Shown here: in pieces, positions 9,901 to 18,239 of the stretch | How the letters are laid out: every line of letters begins with the position of its first letter | Numbering within the stretch: the stretch's first letter is position 1 | Origin: Flavobacterium sp. ASV13 | Lineage (GTDB): Bacteria > Bacteroidota > Bacteroidia > Flavobacteriales > Flavobacteriaceae | Reading direction: 5' to 3' | DNA: 64,000 nucleotides | Assembly: GCF_000745775.1 (NCBI RefSeq) | Contig: NZ_JQJY01000003.1 | Coordinates: 620,001-684,000, forward strand | Made by a program: the position numbers and the translations under genes | The notes under the pieces: model-generated | The model's database searches: none | The model's input: only the letters and a program-made list of their open reading frames with translations | Told to the model about the DNA's origin: nothing

Positions 9901-11026
9901 TACTGGAACCACGATAAAATGGTATGATGCACAGATTAATGGTTCTTTATTATCAGAAACAACAAATCTTGTTAACGGAAAAACATATTATGCCTCACAA
10001 ACTGTAAATGGTTGCGAAGGCCCGAGATTTGGAGTTACTATTTCGATTGTAAATACTCCGTCTGCTCCTACTGCAAATGCAAATCAGACATTCTGTAAAA
10101 GCGAAAATGCAGCATTAAACAATATTCAAATTTCTGGACAAAACATAAAATGGTTCGATACTGCAATGTCAGCATCAACTTTGCCAAACACAACTTTATT
10201 GGAAAACAACAGAACGTATTACGCATCGCAGACTATTGGGTGTGAAAGTGACAGAATTCCCGTTTTAGTTCATGTTTACAATACTGCAATGCCTTCTGGA
10301 AATAATAGCCAACTTTTTTGTATTGATGAAAATGCTGCAATTGCGAATCTAAATATTACTGGAACAAATATAAAATGGTATGATTCAGCAACAAACGGAG
10401 CACTTTTGCCAACAACTACTTTATTGCAAAATAAAATTTACTACGCAACTCAAACATTAAACAATTGCGAAAGCGTAAGATTTGCCGTTACCGTAAAAAT
10501 TCAGGACACTCAAAATCCAATTGCCGATTCGCCGCAAACATTTTGCATTCAGCAGAAAGCAAAAATCAGTGACATCAATATCTCCGGAGAAAACATAAAA
10601 TGGTTTGAAAGCCCAACTTCGACAATAAGTTTGTCCGAATCAACTTTGCTTGAAAACGGGATGACTTATTATGCTTTAGAAACAATAAATAATTGTGAAA
10701 GTGACCGAATTCCTGTTACAATATCAGTTTTAGAAGCAACAACAAGTAATTGCATTAATTTTGTTGACGAACTCCCTTTTCCGAAATTCTTTACCCCAAA
10801 TGGTGACGGATATAATGATTATTGGACAATAGATTTTTCATATTTGGCTCCAAATACTGGAATCAAAATTTTTAATCGCTATGGAAAATTCATTAAAGAA
10901 CTAAATAAAAATACTTCATGGGATGGAAATTATCTTGGACAAGAACAGCCAGCATCTGATTACTGGTTTATTGTTACAAGATTAAATGGAACAGAATTTA
11001 AAGGTCATTTTAGTTTGAAAAGATAA
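6956..11026 (+). CDS. T9SS type-B sorted surface protein with SBBP propeller, HYR and Ig-like repeats
   Basis: 1,356 residues, starting 12 bp after the preceding paralogue. After a signal peptide (MKRIYTFLLLLLFMPVFSQ) comes an N-terminal domain (FKENKGQI, GLNVHLKKNGFSYDVYEV) typical of proteins carrying SBBP beta-propellers (DUF7948-like). Residues about 265-720 are SBBP repeats, seen as recurring WGTYFGG / WSTYYGG and ITTPNSFQ / GIATPNSYQ. Then an Ig-like unit (about 731-803), a HYR-like unit (ITGDCSTT, TYTIVWNYSDGNGN; about 807-880), five CHU_C-associated Ig-like repeats (about 882-1261) and the type-B sorting domain (FFTPNGDGYND, WDGNYLG). The five-repeat array and sorting domain match those of the upstream gene unit by unit, while the N-terminal halves differ. 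A hairpin follows the stop. Confidence 0.9.
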   Translation: MKRIYTFLLLLLFMPVFSQTKNQSIGFKENKGQIIDQKGKLNTSVLYLLSSNGLNVHLKKNGFSYDVYEVKKTPITQPTDPRNERENSSHFRDNKKEEKEDFKLEYTFHRIDIDFVNSNSKVELIAEQKSSDFDNYYNVPNKPDGITGVYQFKQVTYKNIYPNIDAVFTIPADPQKIVEYNFVIHPKGKISDIQLKFNGAETDLVDNKIQMNVRFGKMEETLPASWIEDGGNKKEIEVGYTKIKKNVYGFSSSNSVNGKTIVIDPVPIRLWGTYYGAVYATDQPNSINFDSLGNTIFTGSTESATGIATNGSFQSTKTTFNSAFMVKLNSNGVRVWATYLNGAGIQGAKINSQNEMYVTGYASSGVLSTPNSYKETLDSTDALLMKFDSNGQRIWGTYFGGKNFERADAISLDHNENIIIAGETHSLEGIATPNSYQETLNASPDLYSGFFAKFDKDGNRLYGSYFPVVIKHCAIDQNNNVFFAGNKYVDDFFNYYPNISTPGAFKTTQNSVDGYLIKFDSHFTKLWSTYYGGDKSATDTSENSDLIEGIGCDNLNNVYIIGTTKSLNGISTAGAFKTSQNAGGQDAFIAKFNSNGFREWGTYFGDNSTLYTDSGTNCFISPEGNIYLIGYTDSEKNITTPNSFQNIIKSGPDGFITKFSTNGELNWSTYYGGKGGDWLKSIDYSAGKIAVSGRTIYDDSKDLSTPGTHKENGGGFIDIFIAQFQDCELLTMISSNSPICIGKTLELKASGGTNYLWTGPNGFTSTDQNPTIPNATTSNSGEYSCLVTGTGGCDGTGKINVLIGDIEAPIPVLATLPTITGDCSTTVTTIPTANDACAGVINATTTSPLSYALPGTYTIVWNYSDGNGNSSMQNQTVTITSQPLPTANSPQIFCVQQNATLNEIQITGQNIKWYSNLTNGTLVSPTTVAQDKATYYASQTINGCESSRIPVTINIQVTSAPTGNTNQPFCTGQNPTIGNIQVTGTTIKWYDAQINGSLLSETTNLVNGKTYYASQTVNGCEGPRFGVTISIVNTPSAPTANANQTFCKSENAALNNIQISGQNIKWFDTAMSASTLPNTTLLENNRTYYASQTIGCESDRIPVLVHVYNTAMPSGNNSQLFCIDENAAIANLNITGTNIKWYDSATNGALLPTTTLLQNKIYYATQTLNNCESVRFAVTVKIQDTQNPIADSPQTFCIQQKAKISDINISGENIKWFESPTSTISLSESTLLENGMTYYALETINNCESDRIPVTISVLEATTSNCINFVDELPFPKFFTPNGDGYNDYWTIDFSYLAPNTGIKIFNRYGKFIKELNKNTSWDGNYLGQEQPASDYWFIVTRLNGTEFKGHFSLKR

Positions 11027-11037
11027 ATTAAATAACA

Positions 11038-11082
11038 AAGTTCGCATTGATTTAAATAGAAAATTTAGATCAATGCGAACTT
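11038..11082. terminator. Hairpin between convergent genes
   Basis: AAGTTCGCATTGAT (11038-11051) is the exact reverse complement of 11069-11082, and the stem extends inward with one G-U pair. It lies between the stops of a plus- and a minus-strand gene. The T-tract is weak, so it may be a hairpin with another role. Confidence 0.5.
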
Positions 11083-11105
11083 CAATTCATACACCGAAAA
11101 TTTAT

Positions 11106-12470
11106 CTATTTCGTTTGTACCATCAGCCAGTTTGATATTTCTTCTAAAGCCAAAGACGAAAAAGTCTGTTCAATTTTTTCATATTCTTCAGGAGAACCTG
11201 TTTTTGACTCTTGAAAAAGATGATTTAAATTAGGAAGTTCTTTTGTTGTTACATTTTTATTTCCTGCTTTCAGCAACGTTTTTTCAATAGCTTCTAAATC
11301 AACAGTTGCAGGAACTTGTATATCTTTGCTGCCGTTAAGGGCCAAAACTGGGCATTTTACTTTTGCTAAATTTACTGCTGGATCCATTTTTAAAAAATAA
11401 TACATCCAATTATTTGTAAATTGTGGCGTTAAAGATTTTGCAATTTCTTCATTATATTTTGATGCAAAATAAGTCGTAACATCTTTTTTCAAATTTTCAT
11501 CATTTGTTTTAGATACAAGAATGATATCATAAGCACCTCTAAAAATTTCCTGTGCTTTTTGAATATCACTTTCTGGAACTCCACTTACTCTTTCAACCGC
11601 TTCTTTTTGCAAAAGCAGTAATTTATCTCCACGAAGTCCTGGTCCTGCCAACAAAACAATAAAATCAATTGCCTTTGAATTTCCAGCAACAATTGGAGCA
11701 ATTACTCCACCTTCACTATGACCAATTAATCCAATTTTATTTTTATTAATTTCCTTTCTGGTTTGCAAATAATCAACTCCAGCCTGAACATCTCTTGCAA
11801 AATCAGCAGTTGTGGATTTTGAAATATCTCCTGTAGATTGTTCAACACCGCGATCATCAAAACGCAATACAGCAAATCCTTTTTTGGTCAAAAAATCGGC
11901 TAAAACCAAAAATGGTTTGTGCCCTAAAGTTTCTCCATCTCTATTTTGTCCTCCACTTCCAGAAATCAAAATTACAGCCGGAAAATTGCCTTCTTTTTTA
12001 GGAAGGGACAATGTTCCTGCTAAAACCACTTTATCTGTTTTATTTTCGAATTTCACATCTTCAGTATAATACGGATACGGTTTTTGAGGTTCCTGAGGTC
12101 TTGCATAAACTTGTTTCTGAATAATTTCCTTAGATAAATTAAGTTCGGTAGATTGTCCTCGTTGCGTAAATTTTCCAACAATGATATCGTCTTTATTCAA
12201 AATTCCTTCGTAAGAAATTTGCGCCTTTGGCATTTCTAATTTTAAAATAGAATTATCAAAAGAAGCTTTTTCCATAGGAATTCCTGTAACTTTCTGATCC
12301 GGACTATCCATTGTCGCACTATATCCTGCTTCCGTTTTATTGACATGAAACACAACTCTTAATTGAGTTCCCGGCACCTTTAAAAGTCCGTTCCATTGTC
12401 CTGCAATTTCTTGCCCGTTCAGTATAAAAGAAAGTAAAGCCGTAATTATAATAAGTATTGTTTTTATCAT
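11106..12470 (-). CDS. Secreted alpha/beta hydrolase (dienelactone hydrolase / S9-like fold)
   Basis: 454 residues with a cleavable signal peptide (MIKTILIIITALLSFILNG). Residues about 20-120 form a small beta-rich N-terminal domain seen in many exported Bacteroidota hydrolases (QEIAGQWNGLL). The hydrolase fold shows an oxyanion region ISGSGGQNRDGE, FDDRGVEQSTG, and the nucleophile elbow GHSEGG with Ser252. The likely acid is in LNGSKDIQVPA and the histidine in NLNHLF near residue 420. Substrate unknown; an esterase or acyl-peptidase is plausible. It lies 32 bp downstream of the sdpI-like gene on the same strand, so it may be the third gene of the arsR-sdpI operon. Confidence 0.82.
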   Translation of the reverse strand: MIKTILIIITALLSFILNGQEIAGQWNGLLKVPGTQLRVVFHVNKTEAGYSATMDSPDQKVTGIPMEKASFDNSILKLEMPKAQISYEGILNKDDIIVGKFTQRGQSTELNLSKEIIQKQVYARPQEPQKPYPYYTEDVKFENKTDKVVLAGTLSLPKKEGNFPAVILISGSGGQNRDGETLGHKPFLVLADFLTKKGFAVLRFDDRGVEQSTGDISKSTTADFARDVQAGVDYLQTRKEINKNKIGLIGHSEGGVIAPIVAGNSKAIDFIVLLAGPGLRGDKLLLLQKEAVERVSGVPESDIQKAQEIFRGAYDIILVSKTNDENLKKDVTTYFASKYNEEIAKSLTPQFTNNWMYYFLKMDPAVNLAKVKCPVLALNGSKDIQVPATVDLEAIEKTLLKAGNKNVTTKELPNLNHLFQESKTGSPEEYEKIEQTFSSLALEEISNWLMVQTK

Positions 12471-12502
12471 TTTTATTGAAATAAATAAGGTATTATTAAT
12501 AA

Positions 12503-13171
12503 TTAAGAATTGTGATTTTTTTGGTTTTTCTCCAATTGTTTAAATTTGATGAAAGAGTATGCAACTGGTACAAAAGCTAAAGTAAAACCAATGCCAACAA
12601 AAGCTTTTGCAAAAATAAAGCCTGAAAAAATGATACCGCCAACGATGATAATCAAACCACCAAAAAACCAAAGCTTCCCGGCAAATGTATGTGTAGCTTT
12701 CCAAACTTCCTGACTTTCGAGTGTCCAAGGTGTTCTGATTCCGATAAAATAATTGGGTTGAATCACTTTAAAATAATTTCCCATTACCATCAACAGAATC
12801 CCTACTAGAATATACATCAAATTTGGATTTGAAGCCGACTGATTTTTTGAAACATATAGAAGAAATACAGCTAGTAAAGACATAAACGAAACCATAAAAA
12901 ACTTCAGTTTATAAAACTTTTTTCCCATTAAAGAAATCCTTTTTTTAGGATCTAATTTTGCTGCAGCGAACATTACAGCATACATTAATACAGGAAGGAT
13001 AAAAACTATTACAACCAGAAAAGACTTATTTCCCCAACTATCAATTTCTCCGTTCATATTCCAGTGAACTGGAACTCTTTCTGGAAGACTGTTCCAAATA
13101 AAAGCCAAATACGCAAACGGAATCAGAACAATTCCAATAATTGGAAGCTCTTTTTTAAATTCTAAATTCAT
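12503..13171 (-). CDS. SdpI family membrane protein (DUF1648 + SdpI domain)
   Basis: 222 residues, about six membrane segments. The N-terminal part has VPVHWNMNGEIDSWGNK, the DUF1648 signature between two helices. The C-terminal part has YFIGIRTPWTLESQEVWKATHTFAGKLWF, the SdpI motif. In Bacillus subtilis, SdpI is both immunity protein and sensor for the SdpC toxin, and the SdpR repressor is released when SdpI binds toxin. Here the gene starts 3 bp after the stop of an ArsR-type regulator, the same sdpR-sdpI order. No SdpC-like toxin is recognisable nearby. Immunity to toxins from other strains or general envelope-stress protection are both possible. Confidence 0.82.
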   Translation of the reverse strand: MNLEFKKELPIIGIVLIPFAYLAFIWNSLPERVPVHWNMNGEIDSWGNKSFLVVIVFILPVLMYAVMFAAAKLDPKKRISLMGKKFYKLKFFMVSFMSLLAVFLLYVSKNQSASNPNLMYILVGILLMVMGNYFKVIQPNYFIGIRTPWTLESQEVWKATHTFAGKLWFFGGLIIIVGGIIFSGFIFAKAFVGIGFTLAFVPVAYSFIKFKQLEKNQKNHNS

Positions 13172-13174
13172 TTT

Positions 13175-13432
13175 TTATTTCTTAAAAGTTAGTACCCATT
13201 GCAAAACATCTTCCATTATTGTGGTATTAATGGAGTAAATAATGAATTGCCCTTTTTTCTCGGATGTAATTAAATCGGCTCGTTTTAAAATATCTAAATG
13301 ATGAGAAATACTAGGTTTCGAAATATTAAAAGCATCAGCAATTTCTCCCGCTGTCAAATCTTTCTGCTTCAACAGTTCAAGAATCTCTCTACGGGTTGCA
13401 TCATTTAATGCTTTAAAAATCTCATTCATCAT
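13175..13432 (-). CDS. ArsR/SdpR-type winged-helix autorepressor
   Basis: 85 residues. The whole protein is a winged helix-turn-helix: IFKALNDATRREILELLK at the start, then the recognition helix region AGEIADAFNISKPSISHHLDILKRADLI and the wing EKKGQFIIYSIN. There are no cysteines, so it is not a classical thiol metal sensor; similarity is to SdpR-like regulators. Two ATG codons are adjacent (13432 and 13429); either would serve. Eight-base inverted repeats sit 5 bp upstream of the start, consistent with autoregulation. The partner sdpI-like gene follows after 3 bp. Confidence 0.85.
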   Translation of the reverse strand: MMNEIFKALNDATRREILELLKQKDLTAGEIADAFNISKPSISHHLDILKRADLITSEKKGQFIIYSINTTIMEDVLQWVLTFKK

Positions 13433-13437
13433 TTATA

Positions 13438-13459
13438 TATTTAGACAAATATCTAAATA
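13438..13459. promoter_or_regulatory. Putative ArsR/SdpR operator palindrome
   Basis: TATTTAGA (13438-13445) and TCTAAATA (13452-13459) form a perfect 8-bp inverted repeat with a 6-bp spacer, immediately upstream of the repressor start at 13432. Position, symmetry and arm length fit a dimeric winged-helix operator. Confidence 0.55.
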
Positions 13460-13473
13460 CTTTTTTAATTGAC

Positions 13474-13511
13474 AAAAAAAAAGCAGTAATTTTTTACATT
13501 ACTGCTTTTTT
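13474..13511 (-). terminator. Rho-independent terminator of the MHS transporter gene
   Basis: Stem AAGCAGTAAT/ATTACTGCTT around a 7-base loop. On the minus strand it is followed by a run of T. It lies just after the transporter stop codon at 13530. Confidence 0.75.
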
Positions 13512-13529
13512 AATATTTATAAATATTCT

Positions 13530-14807
13530 TTAAAATTTGTGCTCTTCTTTACTAATTACCAAGAATGAAAATAAAGAGATACAAGCAGCCGTTGTCAAAT
13601 ACAACCCTACGTAACTCACACTATAAGTTGATGCCAGCCAAATTGCTATCATAGGCGCAAAAGCAGCTCCTAAAATTCCCGCCAAATTAAAAGTTAAAGA
13701 AGCTCCAGAATAACGAACATTCGTTGGAAACAACTCTGAAAGAAAAGTTCCCAACGGACCATAAGTAAAACCCATTAAAGCCATTCCGATACAAGCAAAA
13801 ATAGTAACCAGAGTAATATTTCCAGTACTTAAAAAATAAGAAAAGAAAAATCCGAAAATAGCAATTGCTATTGTGGCAAAAATAAGCATTTTACGACGAC
13901 CAATTTTATCAGCAACCACAGCCGAAACTGGAATGAAAATAGCAAAAAACAATACCGAAAATAATTGAATTAACAATCCGTCTCTTTTCACAATTCCTAA
14001 ATCTGAGGTTGCCCAACTCAAGGTAAAAACAGTCATTAGATAAAAAACTAGAAAAGTTGTAATAGCGCAAAATGTTCCAAAAATAAGTTGATTTTTATAC
14101 GATTTAACCAAAGCCAAAAATGGAACTTTTACTTCCTCATGTTCTTTTTTAGAATTTTCAAATGAAGGAGTTTCACTAATTTTTGTTCTGATATAAAACC
14201 CAACAACAACTAAAAGCGAACTCGCAATAAATGGAATTCTCCAGCCATAATTCATAAAATCTTCATTACTCATTGAATCAGTAAGCAGTAAAAAAGTTCC
14301 GCCTGAAAGCAGCAATCCAATTGGAGCGCCTAATTGAGGAAACATTCCATACCACGCTCGTTTATTTGGTGGTGCATTTTCAATTGCCAATAAAACAGCT
14401 CCGCCCCACTCTCCTCCTAAACCAACACCTTGTCCGAAACGACATAACATCAATAATAAAGGAGCTGCAATACCAATACTGGCATGACTTGGCAAAAATC
14501 CAATTGCAACCGTAGAAATTCCCATAGTTAATAACGCTGCAACTAAGGTAAATTTACGCCCAATTTTATCCCCATAATGTCCAAAAAAAGCGGAACCTAA
14601 AGGGCGCGATAAAAAAGCGATTGAAAAAGTTGCTAAAGATTGCAGAGTCGCCATTGTTGAATCAGCACTAGGGAAAAATAATTGTGGAAAAACCAATACT
14701 GCTGCATTGGCATAAATATAAAAATCAAAAAATTCAATTGTGGTACCTATAAGGCTTCCAAAAAGAACATGTTTTAAAGAGTTTTTCTGATCAGGGCTAG
14801 TTTTCAT
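13530..14807 (-). CDS. MFS transporter, metabolite:H+ symporter (MHS/ProP-like) family
   Basis: 425 residues with about 12 hydrophobic segments. The N-terminus GSLIGTTIEFFDFYIYANAAVLVFPQLFFP is the hallmark of the MHS branch (ProP, ShiA, KgtP). The loop 2-3 motif appears as GHYGDKIGRKFTL, and the related motif between helices 8 and 9 as DKIGRRKMLIF. GRFGQGVGLGGEWGGAVLLAIENAP is the conserved helix 4-5 region. Substrates in this branch are osmolytes or carboxylates, and the specific one cannot be read. It is an inner-membrane protein, apparently monocistronic, with its own promoter box and terminator. Confidence 0.88.
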   Translation of the reverse strand: MKTSPDQKNSLKHVLFGSLIGTTIEFFDFYIYANAAVLVFPQLFFPSADSTMATLQSLATFSIAFLSRPLGSAFFGHYGDKIGRKFTLVAALLTMGISTVAIGFLPSHASIGIAAPLLLMLCRFGQGVGLGGEWGGAVLLAIENAPPNKRAWYGMFPQLGAPIGLLLSGGTFLLLTDSMSNEDFMNYGWRIPFIASSLLVVVGFYIRTKISETPSFENSKKEHEEVKVPFLALVKSYKNQLIFGTFCAITTFLVFYLMTVFTLSWATSDLGIVKRDGLLIQLFSVLFFAIFIPVSAVVADKIGRRKMLIFATIAIAIFGFFFSYFLSTGNITLVTIFACIGMALMGFTYGPLGTFLSELFPTNVRYSGASLTFNLAGILGAAFAPMIAIWLASTYSVSYVGLYLTTAACISLFSFLVISKEEHKF

Positions 14808-14837
14808 GTAAAATAGATATAACTTTTTTTTTGATTA

Positions 14838-14845
14838 CAAAAATA
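14838..14845 (-). promoter_or_regulatory. -7 promoter box for the MHS transporter
   Basis: The minus strand reads TATTTTTG, a full TAnnTTTG match, 30 bp before the ATG at 14807. Confidence 0.45.
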
Positions 14846-15082
14846 TAGTTTCATTATTAATAATTTACATTTAACCAAAATACTTTCAGAACATCAATTG
14901 CTTTTTAACAAATTCAATGTGTTTTTACATTTTACAAACTGCCATTTTATCCAAATTTAAAAACCTGATTTTATGAAGTTTAAAAATCATTAACAAAAAA
15001 TCAAATCATAAGCAATCGTTAAAAACGTTTTTAACTGTATATTTTCATTAAATTTACAGCTATCAAAAATAAATCTAAAATT

Positions 15083-16672
15083 ATGCCTACCGACTGTATC
15101 AGCTATCAAAATTCAGGATATTTCTCTACCTTGATACAAGATTATTTAGATCAAAAACCAGCACTGCAATCTTTATATAACAATTTTCCAACATTGGAGA
15201 ATTTCGAAAAACAAATCCAGGAAAAACAATCCAATTTTGACAACAACAATCGAATTCCTCTGGTTGAAACGCTAAAAAAACAATATCAAAATATTGAGAT
15301 TTCAGATTTAACTAAGCAAAATATTGAACTTTTAGCATTAGAAAATACTTTTACTATTACAACTGGCCACCAATTAAATTTGTTTAGCGGACCTTTATAT
15401 TTTTTATATAAAATCATTTCAACAATTAATTTGACCAAAGAATTAAAGTCAAAATACCCATCAAATAATTTTGTTCCAATTTATTGGATGGCTACCGAAG
15501 ATCATGATTTTGAAGAAATTAATTACTTTAATTTTAAAGGAAAAAAATTCAGATGGAACAAAGAAAGCACCGGTCCTGTCGGCCGACTTTCAACTGAAGG
15601 TTTAGCGGAGTTTTTCGAAATTTATTCATTAGAATTAGGGTCAAATACAAACGCAAATACTTTAAAAAAGCTTTTTGAAGATGCTTATTTAAAACATGAT
15701 AATCTAGCAGATGCAACGCGTTTTTTAGCCAACAGTTTGTTCGCAAATTACGGATTAGTGATTTTAGATGCTGATGATGCCAATTTAAAACGTGCTTTTA
15801 TTCCATTTGCAAAAGAAGAATTAGAAAAAAATACTTCTTACAAAGCTGTTCAAAAAACAATTGAAACTTTAAAAGATTATACGGTTCAGGTAAATCCGCG
15901 AGAAATTAATTTATTTTATATCGAAGATGATTTACGTGAAAGAATCATTTTTGAAAACGATAAATACCACGTTAACAATACCAAAATATCATTTTCTAAA
16001 GATGAAATCTTTCAAGTTTTAGAAAACAATCCAGAGAAATTCAGCCCAAATGTAATTATGCGTCCGTTATATCAGGAAATCATTCTTCCTAATTTATGTT
16101 ATATTGGCGGAGGCGGAGAAATTGCGTATTGGTTGGAATTAAAATCTTTCTTTGATGCTGTAAATATTACTTTTCCAATAATTTTAGTGCGTAATTCAGT
16201 TCTTCTTTCGACAGAAAAACAAGCTAAAAAAGCCGATAATTTAGATTTAACCTGGAAAGATTTATTCACCAAACAGGAAAATCTAGTAAATGCGATTACA
16301 CACAAAATTTCAGCTTTCCCAATTGATTTAACACCTCAAAAAGAATTGCTGAAAACACAATTTGAATATCTTTACAATCTAGCCAATCAAACTGATAAAT
16401 CTTTTTCTGGTGCCGTGAAAGCTCAGGAAGTAAAACAGACTAAAGGCCTTGAGAATTTAGAAAAACGTTTATTAAAAGCACAAAAAAGAAAATTAAGCGA
16501 TCAATTAGAACGAGTAATCGACTTGCAATGTGAATTGTTCCCAAATAATAGTTTACAAGAACGTCAAAGCAATTTTTCTGAATTTTATCTGGAAAAAGGC
16601 GAACAATTAATTCCGCTTTTATTGCAGAAACTAAAACCATTAGAGATGAATTTTAATATTATAACAATTTAA
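15083..16672 (+). CDS. bshC: Bacillithiol biosynthesis cysteine-adding enzyme BshC
   Basis: 529 residues, the usual BshC length. Landmarks are TGHQLNLFSGPLYFLYKIISTINL (a nucleotide-fold loop), PIYWMATEDHDFEEINYFNF, the segment NVIMRPLYQEIILPNLCYIGGGGEIAYWLELK with its glycine run, and a C-terminal coiled coil (LENLEKRLLKAQKRKLSDQLERV). BshC adds cysteine to glucosaminyl-malate to complete bacillithiol, the low-molecular-weight thiol of many Firmicutes and Bacteroidota. bshA and bshB are not in this window. Cytosolic; appears transcribed alone. The 275 bp upstream are AT-rich, and I saw no full promoter match there. Confidence 0.93.
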   Translation: MPTDCISYQNSGYFSTLIQDYLDQKPALQSLYNNFPTLENFEKQIQEKQSNFDNNNRIPLVETLKKQYQNIEISDLTKQNIELLALENTFTITTGHQLNLFSGPLYFLYKIISTINLTKELKSKYPSNNFVPIYWMATEDHDFEEINYFNFKGKKFRWNKESTGPVGRLSTEGLAEFFEIYSLELGSNTNANTLKKLFEDAYLKHDNLADATRFLANSLFANYGLVILDADDANLKRAFIPFAKEELEKNTSYKAVQKTIETLKDYTVQVNPREINLFYIEDDLRERIIFENDKYHVNNTKISFSKDEIFQVLENNPEKFSPNVIMRPLYQEIILPNLCYIGGGGEIAYWLELKSFFDAVNITFPIILVRNSVLLSTEKQAKKADNLDLTWKDLFTKQENLVNAITHKISAFPIDLTPQKELLKTQFEYLYNLANQTDKSFSGAVKAQEVKQTKGLENLEKRLLKAQKRKLSDQLERVIDLQCELFPNNSLQERQSNFSEFYLEKGEQLIPLLLQKLKPLEMNFNIITI

Positions 16673-16789
16673 AAAACAATAAAATAATAATTCTGAGAAC
16701 TAAATAACCACCTATCTTCTCAAAATTATTATCCAATAAACCAAATAGCGATTTTTAAAATTATTAACTAACCTATTTACCCTAAACCA

Positions 16790-18061
16790 ATGGTAAAAGA
16801 ACGCTTAATTTCGCTAGATGTCTTTCGCGGACTCACTATTTTATTAATGACAATTGTCAACAATCCCGGAGACTGGGGCAATGTTTACCCGCCATTACTA
16901 CACGCCGAATGGAACGGTTGCACGCCAACCGACTTAGTTTTTCCATTTTTTGTATTTATTATGGGAGTTGCTGTACCGCTTGCAATGCCTGATAAATTCT
17001 ACGACAACACCACATTCAACAAAATCCTGATTCGTTCTTTAAGAATGTTCTGTCTTGGAATCTTTTTTAATTTTTTTGGAAAAATTCAGTTATTTGGGCT
17101 TGAAGGAATTCCTCTTTTAATTGGGCGTTTAGCCATAACAATTGCTATTGGCTATGCTTTAATGGGAAGTTTTAGTTCAAAAATCAAAAACATCTTAGCA
17201 TTTTCAATTCTGATTATTTATTTATTTCTGGCATACAGTGGCATTGAAGCTTATCAAGATGTCAGACTTCCAGGAGTTTTACAACGAATCGCAATTGTCT
17301 ATTTTGTAGTTTCGCTTTTATATTTAAAAACTTCTCAAAAAACGCAAATTATTACCGGAATAGTTTTGTTACTCGGATATTGGGCATTAATGACACTAAT
17401 TCCAGTTCCTGGAATTGGAGAAGCAAATCTCGATAAAGGAACAAATCTTTCTGCGTGGCTAGATGGTATTTTATTAAAAGGACACATGTACCGAGGCACC
17501 GTAACTTGGGATCCTGAAGGAATTTTAAGTACCCTTCCGTCAATTGTAAATGGAATTATTGGTCTATTGATTGGAAAAATTCTGCAATTAGATATAACTA
17601 AAATTCAAAAAGCCCAAAAAATGGGTATTGCAGGAACCGCACTTATATTTTTTGGTTTGCTTTGGGATGTTGTTTTCCCAATAAACAAATCAATCTGGAC
17701 CAGCAGTTATGTTTTATATACAACAGGACTTGCGACAGTATTTTTAACCGTTTTGTATTTAATAATCGACATTAAAGATTATAAAAAAGGATTTAAACTG
17801 TTTTTAATCTGGGGAGTAAATCCAATGATTGTATTTTTTACATCACAGATTATTCCGCAGGCTTTAGTAATGATTGAATTCCAAAATCCGCATGCTCCTT
17901 CAGAAAAAATCAACTTATTAAATTATCTGTATAGCTTCTGGATTGCACCATTTTTTAATAATCCAATGACAGCTTCATTAGCTGGAGCATTAGTTTATGT
18001 AGGCATTTGGACATTTATTTTATGGATATTCTACAGAAACAAACTAATATTTAAAGTGTAA
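16790..18061 (+). CDS. HGSNAT/NagX-like membrane acyltransferase (DUF5009 / COG4299)
   Basis: 423 residues with about 10-11 membrane segments. The N-terminus ERLISLDVFRGLTILLMTIVNNPG, then HAEWNGCTPTDLVFPFFVFIMGVAVPLAM, is the signature of the family related to heparan-alpha-glucosaminide N-acetyltransferase and bacterial NagX. RIAIVYF and LFLIWGVNPMIVFF are further conserved blocks. The family moves acyl groups across or onto sugars at the inner membrane; the acceptor is not known. A diverged paralogue lies at 31453-32643. The gene ends in a clear terminator. Confidence 0.85.
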   Translation: MVKERLISLDVFRGLTILLMTIVNNPGDWGNVYPPLLHAEWNGCTPTDLVFPFFVFIMGVAVPLAMPDKFYDNTTFNKILIRSLRMFCLGIFFNFFGKIQLFGLEGIPLLIGRLAITIAIGYALMGSFSSKIKNILAFSILIIYLFLAYSGIEAYQDVRLPGVLQRIAIVYFVVSLLYLKTSQKTQIITGIVLLLGYWALMTLIPVPGIGEANLDKGTNLSAWLDGILLKGHMYRGTVTWDPEGILSTLPSIVNGIIGLLIGKILQLDITKIQKAQKMGIAGTALIFFGLLWDVVFPINKSIWTSSYVLYTTGLATVFLTVLYLIIDIKDYKKGFKLFLIWGVNPMIVFFTSQIIPQALVMIEFQNPHAPSEKINLLNYLYSFWIAPFFNNPMTASLAGALVYVGIWTFILWIFYRNKLIFKV

Positions 18062-18080
18062 TTTTCCTTATCAAATTATC

Positions 18081-18111
18081 AAGAGGTGGACGGTTGTCTG
18101 CCTCTTTTTTT
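18081..18111 (+). terminator. Rho-independent terminator
   Basis: AAGAGG (18081-18086) pairs with CCTCTT (18101-18106), with an inner GAC/GTC stem, followed by seven T. Confidence 0.65.
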
Positions 18112-18206
18112 ATAGCAATATTCATAATTGATACTTTTCTTAATCAAAACATCATTCTAATCTATTTAAATTATGAATTTATTAAAATCAATTCACAAAA
18201 AAAGTC

Positions 18207-18214
18207 TACTTTTG
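18207..18214 (+). promoter_or_regulatory. -7 promoter box for ndk
   Basis: TACTTTTG matches TAnnTTTG and is followed by GCAC, as at several other promoters here; 25 bp before the ATG at 18240. Confidence 0.55.
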
Positions 18215-18239
18215 CACAAAATTAAAAATAAGCAATAAA

